Assembly (NCBI GenBank): GCA_964035545.1
Contig: OZ037772.1
Coordinates: forward strand, 4,499,733-4,563,732
Reading direction: 5' to 3'
DNA: 64,000 nucleotides
DNA from: Bugula neritina
Taxonomy: Eukaryota > Bryozoa > Gymnolaemata > Cheilostomatida > Bugulidae
The notes below the pieces were generated by a model. It saw only the letters and a list, made by a program, of their open reading frames with translations. It had not been told where the DNA came from and searched no databases. Shown piece by piece: positions 25,701-36,800 of this stretch (positions are counted from its first letter, which is position 1; each line of letters begins with the position of its first letter). The translations under genes and the position numbers were made by a program.

Positions 25701-27818
25701 ACTATATAGAGTAAATACTACATAACAATATACTATATAGAGTAAATACTACACAACAATATACTATATAGAGTAAATACTACATAACAATATACTATAT
25801 AGAGTAAATACTGCATAACAATATACTATATAGAGTAATACTATACCACACTATATAACATAGTACCGAGGACTTGAAGATTGTCAGCATCGAACCCCCA
25901 CGTCTGCTCCATGTGCTGCTGGAGTCGTCCCGGTGTGCAGATGACGACATGAGTTCTGCTGATCCTGTCTTTCTCTTCTTTCAGGTCCTGATATACGGTA
26001 TGATATATGATAATACAGTGTATAGTAATACGGTATATAGTAATACAGTATATAGTAATACAGTATATAGTAATACAGTATATAGTAATACAGTGTATAG
26101 TAATACAGTATATAGTAATACAGTATATAGTAATACAGTATATAGTAATACGGTATATGGTAATACAGTATATAGTAATACAGTATATAGTAATACAGTA
26201 TATAGTAATACAGTATATGGTAATACAGTATATAGTAATACAGTATATAGTAATACAGTATATAGTAATACAGTATATAGTAATACAGTATATAGTAATA
26301 CAGTATATAGTAATGCAGTATATGGTAATACAGTATATAGTAATACAGTATATAGTAACACAGTATATAGTAATACGGTATATAGTAATACGGTATATAG
26401 TAATACGGTATATAGTAATACAGTATATATAGTAATACAGTATATAGTAATACAGTATATAGTAATACAGTATATAGTAATACAGTAGATAGTAATACAG
26501 TATATAGTAATACAGTATATAGTAATACAGTAGATAGTAATACAGTATATAGTAATACAGTATATAGTAATACAGTATATAGTAATACAGTATATAGTAA
26601 TACAGTATATAGTAATACAGTATATGATATGTGGGATGACTTCAACCAATCAGGTTACCTTTCCTCCAATGATTAGTCCCGCAGAGAAGTCATGGAACTG
26701 ACCAACCTTCTTCAGCACACTGTACGTCTGGTACGCGAGCTCTCTTGTGGGGGAGACAATAAGAGCAGACATGCCGTCCAGGAAACCAACTTTATTCCGA
26801 TAAAGCAACTCCAAAACCTAGAAGAGATGAGACATGTAACTGCGCAAACTACAACACAGCTGCGGCTGACAGGGCACTGGCTAACATATGTTATCATTAG
26901 GGAAATGAAACCAATAATATCGTATATAAGATAAAAAATTAGTTCTTAAAGGATTGCTCTATCTTGTCTAATAAATGGCCATTTAGGTCAAACACGCATA
27001 ATATTGTGTTTTTCTAAGCATGCATTGACAAAAAGCATTTGACCAAAGGTAGAAAAAGTTAGTTGAAGTTGAGGGTGTAGATTGGTAACAGCCAAAACGC
27101 TGATTTTGAAATGAGCTGGGAAATGTGACGTAACAGCGCCAGCATTCCTGCTGGTCACGTGACTATACAAATGAATAACTATAGAAATATGACTGTGAGA
27201 TGTGATCTTTCAGCTCGTAATTTGTATATTTATTGAAGTGCAAATGTGAATTATCTCAATCTATAGTTTTTTGACATGTTAAATAACATGTATGTGATAA
27301 CATTAGGCCATATTTTGCTTGTAAACATAGAAAAAAGCATTGCAAAAACATGCATTCTTTAGGATGAATGCCTGCGATCGATCTAAACTAGGTCAGATTG
27401 TGCAATATTACGGGCGCACCAAAGCTGACCTATATAGCGCACTGTAACTGCTTGAGCGTTATTGGTTGATATTGCGCTCAGCAACCTTGAATACTAGCGT
27501 TATAGTTAGCACGTGCAGCAAAGTTACTGGCGTTCACACGTCAATTATTAGGCTATTCTTTTTCATGGCTGAAAATTTTACCTCCCTCAAAATTGGAATT
27601 TTGAAAAGCTGTTTTCTAGGCATATATCCCTTTGCAAAGTCAAAATTGTTTGCATACACATTAGATTATAGTTCATAATTATAATGTGATTGTAATAAAC
27701 TAAGATAGAGCAATCCTTTAACTGAATATCACGCTCGGAGTTGGAGTTGCAAGCCCTCATCACTTTGATATAGATTCTATTCAACATGAGTTTATACAGA
27801 GTAAGGAAACCAACATTT

Positions 27819-27856
<38 letters not shown>

Positions 27857-30309
27857 ATATTACTACTAATATTACTACTACCACTGCTACTACCACTGCT
27901 ACTACTACGAGTATTGAAGTATTGATACGTGTGCTAGTAGCACAGCATTTCTCTTACAAACCCTATGGCTAAGAGTCAAGCTAGAGATCTCGCCTTGACA
28001 ATCTAAAAGCTACTATTTATCTGGTTTACGTATGACTTATGTCTCAAAATAAATTCCAAATCAAGTTACCAGCAAATTATCTGATAGCCGCTAAGTTACC
28101 AAAGTATTTAATTATGGAAGTATTCTAATAGTCAAGTCATCAAGTAGTCTGACAGTCAAGTCATCAAGTAGTCTGATAGTAAAGTACTTGAATAGTCTCC
28201 ACTTACCGGCACAAGGAAGGCAAGAGTTTTACCAGATCCTGTTTTTGCTGCCCCCAGAATGTCGTGACCTTGAAGAGCTAGCCCGATACTCTGTCTCTGA
28301 ATATCGGTGGGTACTGTGAAGCCACCCTCATCCAGACCTGTGAATGACTCGACAATGCAGTTAAATTGAATAGACAACTCTACTAGCTGATGCCTCATCA
28401 GAACAGGAAACGGTGATGACTCACAATAGCACAACGACAGACGACTGATGGCAACGAGCATCTTAATAAAACAACTTGGGAGGATAGAGTGTTATTTCTG
28501 CTCCGATGAATTACTGACACTGAAAATACCAACAGTTGCCCCTAACTATAGAATAAGGAATCGTCCCACAGTAGAATAAAATTACCTGTAATCAGTAAGT
28601 TGACCAGTTATAGAAAATACTTAGTAGTAACAACTAACCTTTCTGAGTATACTGGCTGAGTGGAAAGTCTTTGAATGTGTTGATATCCTCAACTTTTATC
28701 TAATAAATTCAACAATAAAAGTAAAATTTATATAATTAAATAAATTAGTGTGTAATTTCTTCTCTAACACATTCATTATGTGTGAGACAATAAATGAAAC
28801 TGGAGTGAATCGGCAATATTGAAGATTGAATTAATAGTAATAACTACTACTTAGTAATACTCATAATGAGTTTGATTTAGAATAGGAGTCCAAATTAATT
28901 CTGGATGTAGTATTGAATACTGAATTAATAAAACATTATTCATCGGCTCGTCGAAATATTTATTATTTGTTGAAAATTGACTAAGTATAATGTATAGATT
29001 AAAACAGATTATAGCATAAATTATAATGAAATTATCATTAAATTGGCCTACATAGTTTTATTAGTCATCTTCACACTGAATGTGATTTACAAAAATGCAC
29101 ATTGGTAGCCTAATGGTTATGGTTGTTATGAAGAATGATGGTCACATTCACAGTTTGAATTATTCAAATTCATATCTCATTGTCATTATGAAACTGCGTA
29201 TTAAAATACATTATAAAGTCATAAGAATACAATATTGAGTCTGATGACATTCAACCATTTTGCAATCATACCGATTATAGACAAAAACTTTTAAATGACC
29301 AGTGTGATACTATGACTCACTATGACTATGAGCAGCTATAAATCACTGTGAGTGTGAGTCTAACCAGAGTACTACTAATATCTTCACAGTAAATCATGCT
29401 GATTATTTTGAAGCCCATAAACTACTATAAGAGGTAAAACAAATATCATTATTTATACCCTAATTCATCCGAATCTAGGACACTAAACGAAGAGTGAAAC
29501 TAAGATTAAGAGTAAGAGTGTGGCTATTAAGTATTATATTTATGTTGATACTATAAGTTCAAGCTATAGTAACACAAATCATTTAGTTTTTTGCCATTGC
29601 ATTGTGACTCCTCACTATTACATTTACTAGTCTTAGTAATAATATACTAATGATTATAATGATGATGATGCTCATATTTCTTTTCAGAGTACAAATAGTA
29701 ATACCATATCATTATTATTATCAATTAAATAATAATCCTAATAATAATACTTATAACAACCATTATTATTACTATCCGTAATACTGTATTAGTATTATAT
29801 TTACTATTATACTTAATCTTATTATTATGCTAATTTCATTTAATAATAATAATCGTTACTTCAACGCATTATGATTAGATTAGTATTACTATTAGTATTA
29901 GTATTACTATTAGGACTGATTATCACTACAAATATAAGTATACATTATTATTATTATATTTATTAATTTTAATGATATTAATTCAATTTTGTAATACTAT
30001 TAATACTTATAGTCATAGAGTTATACTAATACAAGTTCATTACAAGTTGAAGTAGTAGTACAACGAGAACCGATGGCGACACGGACACCGATAGATCAGC
30101 TTGTTATAAAAATAACTTACAGTAGGATACTTCGAAGTCAGATCGTTGATTATTTTGTCAACTCTAAATCCTTGGTTATCTGACGAGCGTGATTTGTTTG
30201 CTTTAAGTTTAGATATTCTTTTATGATGAACTTTTTGAGCGTTGTTACTGTTAGTGTTATTAGAGTTTTTAACTTTATTCTTGTAATTGTCGCTGTTGCC
30301 AGTTTCCAT
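16844..30309 (-). CDS. DDX10: ATP-dependent RNA helicase DDX10 (Dbp4/Hca4 family), complete
   Basis: Sixteen exons, 5' to 3': 30309-30121, 28699-28639, 28337-28207, 26817-26659, 25987-25867, 24203-24089, 23308-23107, 22778-22616, 21953-21767, 21483-21396, 19763-19586, 19233-18986, 18728-18606, 18269-18171, 17581-17489 and 17092-16844. They give 801 codons (human DDX10 is about 875). Motifs: [10 protein letters not shown] 113-121, Ia PTREL 150-154, GG 178-179, Ib TPGR 198-201, II DECD 223-226, III SAT 254-256, [11 protein letters not shown] 372-381, [10 protein letters not shown] 402-409. A charged C-terminal region follows and ends in [10 protein letters not shown], as in vertebrate DDX10. 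The family is nucleolar; yeast Dbp4 frees U14 snoRNA from pre-rRNA during 40S assembly. All junctions are GT-AG and in phase. Odd points are DECD in place of DEAD and array-filled introns. Confidence 0.97.
17590..18128. repeat. About 26-bp array with (AT)n core in DDX10 intron 14
   Basis: Roughly twenty copies of AGAGTAACTATTACTATATA + TATACT fill almost the whole intron 17582-18170. A pure (AT)n run lies at 18026-18073. Confidence 0.85.
19418..19572. repeat. 15-bp array (CACAGTACATAGTAT) in DDX10 intron 11
   Basis: About ten copies lie 13 bp inside the donor at 19585. Units alternate CATAG and CACAG, and TATCA and TACCA. The multiple-of-three period leaves several frames open without coding meaning. 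Confidence 0.85.
20064..20420 (+). repeat. 30-bp array carrying CAGGTAAGT on the plus strand, in DDX10 intron 10
   Basis: Twelve regular copies of TTATTAGATTGAACAGGTAA + GTGTGAGGTA. Most plus-strand units hold a consensus 5' splice site (CAG|GTAAGT) and an upstream TTATTAG, but this is antisense to DDX10. Confidence 0.9.
20525..21388. repeat. 22-bp array (AAGGTCAAGGTTAACATGAT + AG) split by a MITE
   Basis: Three units lie at 20525-20588 and about three at 21329-21388, separated by the element at 20589-21327. On the minus strand the array starts 10 bp after the donor of DDX10 exon 10 (21395). Confidence 0.8.
20589..21327. mobile_element. 739-bp DNA element with 37-bp terminal inverted repeats
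   Basis: The left end GGGGTTGACAGACTACAGTC and the reverse complement of the right end, GGGGCTGACAGACTACAATC, agree over about 37 bp with a few mismatches. The flanking sequence is TAAC on both sides (20585-20588 and 21329-21332), within the surrounding tandem repeat GGTTAACATG, so target TA or TAAC is likely. No coding capacity is seen. The interior contains AT-rich sequence between GC-richer ends. Confidence 0.75.
21396..23308 (-). CDS. DDX10: DDX10 exons 7-10: RecA-like domain 2 and DUF4217-like extension
   Basis: Exon 7 (23308-23107) holds [20 protein letters not shown] and [10 protein letters not shown]. Exon 8 (22778-22616) holds [10 protein letters not shown]. Exon 9 (21953-21767) holds [18 protein letters not shown]. 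Exon 10 (21483-21396) starts the extension with [17 protein letters not shown]. The acceptor of exon 8 lies at the end of an array whose units copy the acceptor itself. Confidence 0.93.
22140..22605. repeat. Degenerate array of about 10-12-bp units (AGTAAGTATACAGTAAGTAC) in DDX10 intron 8
   Basis: Irregular copies run to within about 10 bp of the donor at 22615. The GTAAGT motifs are on the plus strand, antisense to DDX10. Confidence 0.8.
22779..23050 (-). repeat. 34-bp array built from a 3' splice site, DDX10 intron 7
   Basis: On the minus strand the units read TAGAGTTATCTGCCCATGCA + GGTGAGTAGTATAT. The copy next to exon 8 supplies the real acceptor (CCCATGTAG|GTGAGATATA). At least seven upstream copies repeat CCCATGCAG|GTGAG or a diverged form, so the intron is a ladder of acceptor-like sequences. 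Confidence 0.85.
23476..23765. repeat. 20-bp array (CTGAGTCACAGTAACCCACA) in DDX10 intron 6
   Basis: About fourteen copies in regular register lie in the middle of the intron 23309-24088. The rest of that intron shows nothing else. Confidence 0.85.
24089..26817 (-). CDS. DDX10: DDX10 exons 4-6: motifs Ia to III, with DECD box
   Basis: Exon 4 (26817-26659) holds SPTRELAYQ and AGLIIGGK. Exon 5 (25987-25867) holds [13 protein letters not shown]. Exon 6 (24203-24089) holds [18 protein letters not shown] and MFSATQTK. The two introns between them are almost entirely tandem arrays (15-bp and 31-bp units). The donor of exon 6 (AA|GTCATT) is weak but gives the exact family reading TKSVKDLA across the junction. 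Confidence 0.93.
24204..25860. repeat. 31-bp array filling DDX10 intron 5
   Basis: About 53 copies of ACTATATAGAGTAAATACTA + CATAACAATAT run essentially from the acceptor of exon 6 to the donor of exon 5. Units are nearly identical, with single-base variants and occasional deletions of about 3 bp, which points to recent expansion or homogenisation. Confidence 0.95.
25995..26632. repeat. 15-bp array filling DDX10 intron 4
   Basis: About 43 copies of AGTAATACAGTATAT occupy almost the whole intron 25988-26658. The 15-bp period leaves long open frames on both strands that encode only five-residue repeats and are not genes. Confidence 0.95.
26946..27721. mobile_element. About 770-bp element with TTAA flanks and 16-bp inverted repeats
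   Basis: The ends read TTAA|AGGATTGCTCTATCTT and AAGATAGAGCAATCCT|TTAA. A TTAA target is the piggyBac signature, though these ends do not begin with the CCY triplet usual for that superfamily. There is no transposase frame. It lies in DDX10 intron 3 (26818-28206). Confidence 0.7.
27817..27910. repeat. (TAC)n trinucleotide repeat
   Basis: About ten pure TAC units are followed by interrupted TACTAATAT and TACCACTGC variants, in DDX10 intron 3. Confidence 0.9.
28207..30309 (-). CDS. DDX10: DDX10 exons 1-3: N-terminus, Q motif and Walker A
   Basis: Exon 1 (30309-30121) opens with [10 protein letters not shown] and is rich in Asn, Lys and Ser, a poorly conserved basic tail. Exon 2 (28699-28639) encodes [11 protein letters not shown], matching the family's TFSDFPLS block. 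Exon 3 (28337-28207) carries the Q-motif segment [13 protein letters not shown] and motif I. Intron 1 (28700-30120) has no array except loose ATT/AAT trinucleotide stretches at about 29640-29960, and no gene. Confidence 0.93.
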
Positions 30310-30732
30310 ATTAGTATTGAGTAAAAAGACGTGGCAATGAAGAATGATAAACTAACAAAATTTCCTCAGCCTGAAAAGTCTCATGAAAGAACATTAAATT
30401 TAATTAGTATTAGCAGTTGCCGCTAGTGTTGTGTTCGTTAGCAAGAGCGTGATGAGCGTTGAATTTCCCCCATGTTTAGGATATCGTTAATATGAAGAGA
30501 AAATGTTGCAGCTGTTTCGGCTGAAAACAAACCTAAACAGTACGCAGAAATTATCTGTACTGAACGAAAAAATTAGCGGCGGGGAAAAGCACTGCGTGCA
30601 CATAATAATATGATTATACAGTTTCTAAACTGATACATTGCTATAGTGATGAGAAATCGCTTAAAACAGCTCTGAGTGGGTAGTCACTGAGTGCATTGAT
30701 TTGAGGGTAGTCAGTTTAGAATCCGGAAAAAC
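30310..30732. promoter_or_regulatory. Probable bidirectional promoter between DDX10 and the TSP1-protein gene
   Basis: The start codons of two divergent genes are 423 bp apart. The interval is free of tandem arrays, unlike nearly all other non-coding DNA here, and includes a small GC-richer stretch (AATTAGCGGCGGGGAAAAG at about 30569-30587). No clear TATA box in a fixed position was identified. The promoter call is inferred from layout. Confidence 0.6.
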
Positions 30733-30801
30733 ATGCCTACACATACTCTGCACTTGGTCATTACTGAATTGATGCTGCTTCTAACGATTTCCATAACAAC
30801 A
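30733..30801 (+). CDS. Exon 1 of the TSP1-protein gene: signal peptide
   Basis: Twenty-three codons begin MPTHTLHLVITELMLLLTIS and end ITT at donor ACA|GTGAGA. The hydrophobic core and small residues near the end fit a cleaved signal peptide. Phase 0 matches exon 2 (31410-31490, starting NSVGNTTEPF). Reading through the donor gives TVRATHDC and then a stop after 11 more codons, so splicing is required. Confidence 0.7.
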
Positions 30802-33800
30802 GTGAGAGCAACTCATGATTGTACGATTAATCTGTAATTTTATATATTTAAATTGTTTGTAGATAGTGCTAGTATAGTACTAGCGATGCATTGATTTGTA
30901 ATTATGTTTTATTGTTATACTAATATTTATAGTATATACGTATAAATATATAATAATTAACATAAACATTAGCACTATGATTATTGATGTTTATTTTTAG
31001 TATATTCAATTTCATATTCAAATTGATATTGGCTTTAACTTTATTTGTTTAAGTACTTTAGGCCTTACTTTTTTATTGGTAAAGTTTTTATTTTTTTTAA
31101 ACAAGTTTACTTTTCTTAAAGGTGAAAACTGCAAGCTCATTTAGGAGCAGAACACTTAAATTGCCTATGTTTTTTTTATTTTCAAAATAAGTTTTGGTTT
31201 GAGGCATGGGTTAAGAGTCTCACAAAAACATAACTTCTTTTGTTATCTTTCTAGTCTAAAACACATACTTTCTTTTATTTTTCAAAAGCTCTACTAGTTC
31301 AACCACCAAACCAAAATTTATTAGGAAAATCAATGGACTTGGGCTACCAAAACTGCATGGTTCACTGCTGCAAATTAATATTCGTCTCAACATCTGTTCC
31401 ACTTTTCAGAATAGTGTGGGCAATACTACAGAACCTTTCTCAGGCCTTACCCTAGCTGGCTCGGACCTGGCTGAAGTACCTGAAAAATTAGTAAGTTCTA
31501 ACGTACATATATAGTAAGTGGCAAATTGTTGTTAGCGCACAAAGCTAAAATGAGAAAACATTCACTCTAGTAGTATACAATGCTATAATGTAATTTTGTA
31601 CAATGTTATACTGTAGTGCTATACAATGTTTGCAATACTGTGTTGGTATACAATATTTTTTTAGATTACAAGAACAATCTTCCTTATTGTGTACATCAGA
31701 AGAGTGCTGAGACTGATTAGAATGCAAGGAATTCATGCTCCATCACCTTCTGCTACTGGTGAGTCAGTCATTATAGAATGTTCTAGATCAGACCTAAGCC
31801 TATACTCAACTACAGTAACTTAAAATATGCCACAAACTACAGCACAGAGTGTACTAGGTGCTACCACATGAAGTGGATTATCCCACAGATTGCTAATTTG
31901 CAAAACTTCTCTTGAGGGAAGTATTGTATTAGCATGGAAAACTGGGCAAAATTTGTGGAATTCATGAAGTAAAAATGTTAAGCGAATAATGCAAAAAATT
32001 TCTGCACATACCAGTCATCCAATAGGTCGATCTCTATCAAGGTCAAATAGTTGATAACATGGCAGGAAAACTAGTTGAATATTACATAAAGTAAATATCT
32101 AGTGAACTGTTACTCAATGATTGTTGGGAGCGACTTCAACTCTATCTGCAACTCTTCAACAATACGGCTGCTTTCTGTACAATACTGTCTCGTGCTCTCT
32201 GTCAAACAATAGATTAGCACTGCTACAAGTCATAGCAAGGCTAGTAGTAAGAATATTATTTTAGCAGCTGGTCAAGAAGCAAAGACATTAACAGATAATC
32301 TAGAGAAAAGTTGCTCAACGGAGAACACAGAAGATGATTCTAGAGACATGCTTCCTGATTACTGTGACTTTGGTACAGCAGAGTATAGGGCAAGGTGGGC
32401 ACAACTTCTCAATATCAGATATAAATAGGTTAACTGAAGGTTCTTCACTGATTAATGTTAAACTGTGAAATAACTTAACTAATATAAATCTTGTGTGTAA
32501 TATAGTGTATTGTACATTGTGTGTTTGTTTATTGTGTTATTGTAATGCTATAAATTGCAATACATTGAAATGCGTTGTATTATTATGGATTGTATTATAC
32601 TGTATTGGATTTTACAATAACAATGAACAATTTACTTTATCATATTACACTGTCATCTGATGAGTTGCATTACATAAACCATGTTAATATTATTTCAATC
32701 ACCATTAATCCTATTTATGAATTGTGGTATTGATGCATTTTCTTACATTGTATTGCATTACATTGCAATGTATCTTACTGTACTGTATTATGAGGTATTG
32801 TATTGTACTATATTGTATTATGAATAATTGTAATGGTATTGTATTGCATTCAAATGTAATATAATTATTGCATTATATCTATTAATAAACTTACATGATT
32901 TTGCTAAATATAAATTATTTTAACCATAATATGTATCCTAAAAACTTCCACTCAACGTATTATAAATATGAGGAGACAAATCTGAAAAGTATTTAACATA
33001 TTATATCCAACATACTCTGTACAATTTGCTAGCCTTACTGTACGCATACATTGGGTCATGTGATTACAGGTGAGGTTGTGTCTCACATAGAATGCATCAA
33101 CATCTGGGATATAGAGAGACCGAGAGACTTGGTAGAACTTACCAGAGCATACAGAGGTACGCTGAAAGTGGGCGTGTTCGGACAGCGGTGTGCTGGAACT
33201 CAGGAAGAGTGGGTTTATTATCTTATGTGATATATTTTGTTATATGTTGTATCACATACTATATGTTATTATATTATATGTTATATGTTGTATTACATAC
33301 TATATGTTATTATATTATTATATGTTATGTGTTGTATTACATACTATACGTTATTATATTATATGTTATATATTGTATTATGTCTTATATGTTATTATAT
33401 TACATGTTATATATTGTATCGTACAAAATCATTTTACGTGTTATATATTACATTACATGCTTCGTTATTATATTACATACTATATATACTTATTGTATTT
33501 TCTACATATGATATAGCAATATAATTATATGCTATATACCTCTAAATCAATATTATAGTAGATTATATTCTAAACTATGACATCATAGCCCATATTCTAT
33601 GAAATGATGTCATATTATATTTTATTGTCTGTATCATATTACTGCAATATACGTAACACCATATTGTATATATAATATATAATAATATATTGGGTGATTA
33701 TATGTATGTATATATTATATCTAGTACATGTTCTTGTTGACTTATGAGATAGCCTACAATATTCTATTTTATAAAATTTATCAGCCGACACCAACCTGTA

Positions 33801-36800
33801 TTCAGTGCTTCTTTATTGGTAGTGATGAGGACTATAGCTGGTCGGCCCACAACGACTACTGCAGATGGTCTGGCGATCTAGGGCCGAGTTTGAATAGAGA
33901 TTTTCCGGCAGATTCCGCCTGGTGTTTCGATGAGAATAATTATGTCATTCACTGCGAGGTGTATCCGTGTGGTTGTGAGTTATTATTTTATATACTGTGA
34001 GTTATTATATTATATATTGTGAGTTATTATATTATATACTATGAGTTATTATATTATATACTATGAGTTATTATATTATATACTATGAGTTATTATATTA
34101 TATACTGTGAGTTATTATATTATATACTGTGAGTTATTATATTATATACTGTGAGTTATTATATTATATACTATGAGTTATTATATTATATACTATGAGT
34201 TATTATATTATATACTGTGAGTTATTATATTATATACTGTGAGTTATTATATTATATACTGTGAGGTATTATATTATATACTGTGAGTTATTATATTATA
34301 TACTATGAGTTATTATATTATATACTATGAGTTATTATATTATATACTATGAGTTATTATATTATATACTATGAGTTATTATATTATATACTGTGAGTTA
34401 TTATATTATATACTATGAGTTATATTATTATATACTATGAGTTATTATATTATATACTGTGAGTTATTATATTATATACTGTGAGTTATTATATTATATA
34501 CTATGAGTTATTATATTATATACTATGAGTTATTATATTATATACTATGAGTTATTATATTATATACTGTGAGTTATTATATTATATACTATGAGTTATT
34601 ATATTATATACTATGAGTTATTATATTATATACTATGAGTTATTATATTATATACTATGAGTTATTATATTATATACTATGAGTTATTATATTATATACT
34701 GTGAGTTATTATATTATATACTGTGAGTTATTATATTATATACTATGAGTTATTATATTATATACTATGAGTTATTATATTATATACTATGAGTTATTAT
34801 ATTATATACTGTGAGTTATTATATTATATACTGTGAGTTATTATATTATATACTGTGAGTTATTATATTATATACTATGAGTTATTATATTATATACTAT
34901 GAGTTATTATATTATATACTATGAGTTATTATATTATATACTGTGAGTTATTATATTATATACTATGAGTTATTATATTATATACTATGAGTTATTATAT
35001 TATATACTATGAGTTATTATATTATATACTATGAGTTATTATATTATATACTATGAGTTATTATATTATATACTGTGAGTTATTATATTATATACTGTGA
35101 GTTATTATATTATATACTATGAGTTATTATATTATATACTATGAGTTATTATATTATATACTGTGAGTTATTATATTATATACTGTGAGTTATTATATTA
35201 TATACTATGAGTTATTATACTATATACTATGAGTTATTATATTATATACTGTGAGTTATTATATTATATACTGTGAGTTATTATATTATATACTATGAGT
35301 TATTATATTATATACTGTGAGTTATTATATTATATACTGTGAGTTATTATATTATATACTGTGAGTTATTATATTATATACTGTGAGTTATTATACTATA
35401 TACTGTGAGTTATTATAATATATACTGTGAGTTATTATATTATATACTATGAGTTATTATATTATATACTATGAGTTATTATATTATATACTGTGAGTTA
35501 TTATATTATATACTATGAGTTATTATATTATATACTATGAGTTATTATATTATATACTATGAGTTATTATATTGTATACTATGAGTTATTATATTATATA
35601 TTATGAGTTATTATATTATATACTGTGAGTTATAATATTATATACTATGAGTTATTATATTATATATTATGAGTTATTATATTATATACTGTGAGTTATT
35701 ATATTATATACTATGAGTTATTATATTATATACTATGAGTTATTATATTATATACTTTGAGTTATTATATTATATATTATGAGTTATTATATTATATACT
35801 GTGAGTTATTATATTATATACTATGAGTTATTATATTATATACTATGAGTTTTTATATTATATACTATGAGTTATTATATTATATACTGTGAGTTATTAT
35901 ATTATATATTATGAGTTATTATATTGTATACTATGAGTTATTATACTATATACTATGAGTTATTATATTATATACTATGAGTTATTATATTATATACTGT
36001 GAGTTATTATATTATATACTATGAGTTATTATATTATATACTGTGAGTTATTATATTATATACTGTGAGTTATTATATTATATACTGTGAGTTATTATAT
36101 TATATACTGTGAGTTATTATATTATATACTATGAGTTATTATATTATATACTATGAGTTATTATATTATATACTATGAGTTATTATATTGTATACTATGA
36201 GTTATTATAATATTATATACTATGAGTTATTATATTATATACTATGAGTTATTATATTATATACTATGAGTTATTATATTATATACTGTGAGTTAATATA
36301 TTATATACTGTGAGTTATTATATTATATACTATGAGTTATTATATTATATACTGTGAGTTATTATATTATATACTATGAGTTATTATATTATATACTGTG
36401 AGTTATTATATTATATACTATGAGTTATTATATTATATACTGTGAGTTATTATATTATATACTGTGAGTTATTATATTATATACTGTGAGTTATTATATT
36501 ATATACTATGAGTTATTATATTATATACTGTGAGTTAATATATTATATACTATGAGTTATTATATTATATACTATGAGTTATTATATTATATACTATGAG
36601 TTATATTATTATATACTGTGAGTTATTATATTATATACTATGAGTTATTATACTATATACTGTGAGTTATTATATTATATACTGTGAGTTATTATATTAT
36701 ATACTGTGAGTTATTATATTATATACTATGAGTTATTATATTATATACTATGAGTTATTATATTATATACTATGAGTTATTATACTATATACTGTGAGTT

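Noticed and set aside
25874-26649. Long open frames on both strands with five-residue repeats (SNTVY, LLYTV and similar)
   Set aside because: They are produced by the 15-bp array in DDX10 intron 4. The same DNA is open in several frames, and codon content is just the repeat.
31333-31452. ATG-initiated frame MDLGYQNCMVHCCKLIF... as first exon of the TSP1-protein gene
   Set aside because: It hits TAG before the donor at 31491 and is out of frame with exon 2. The signal-peptide exon at 30733 fits phase and biology better.
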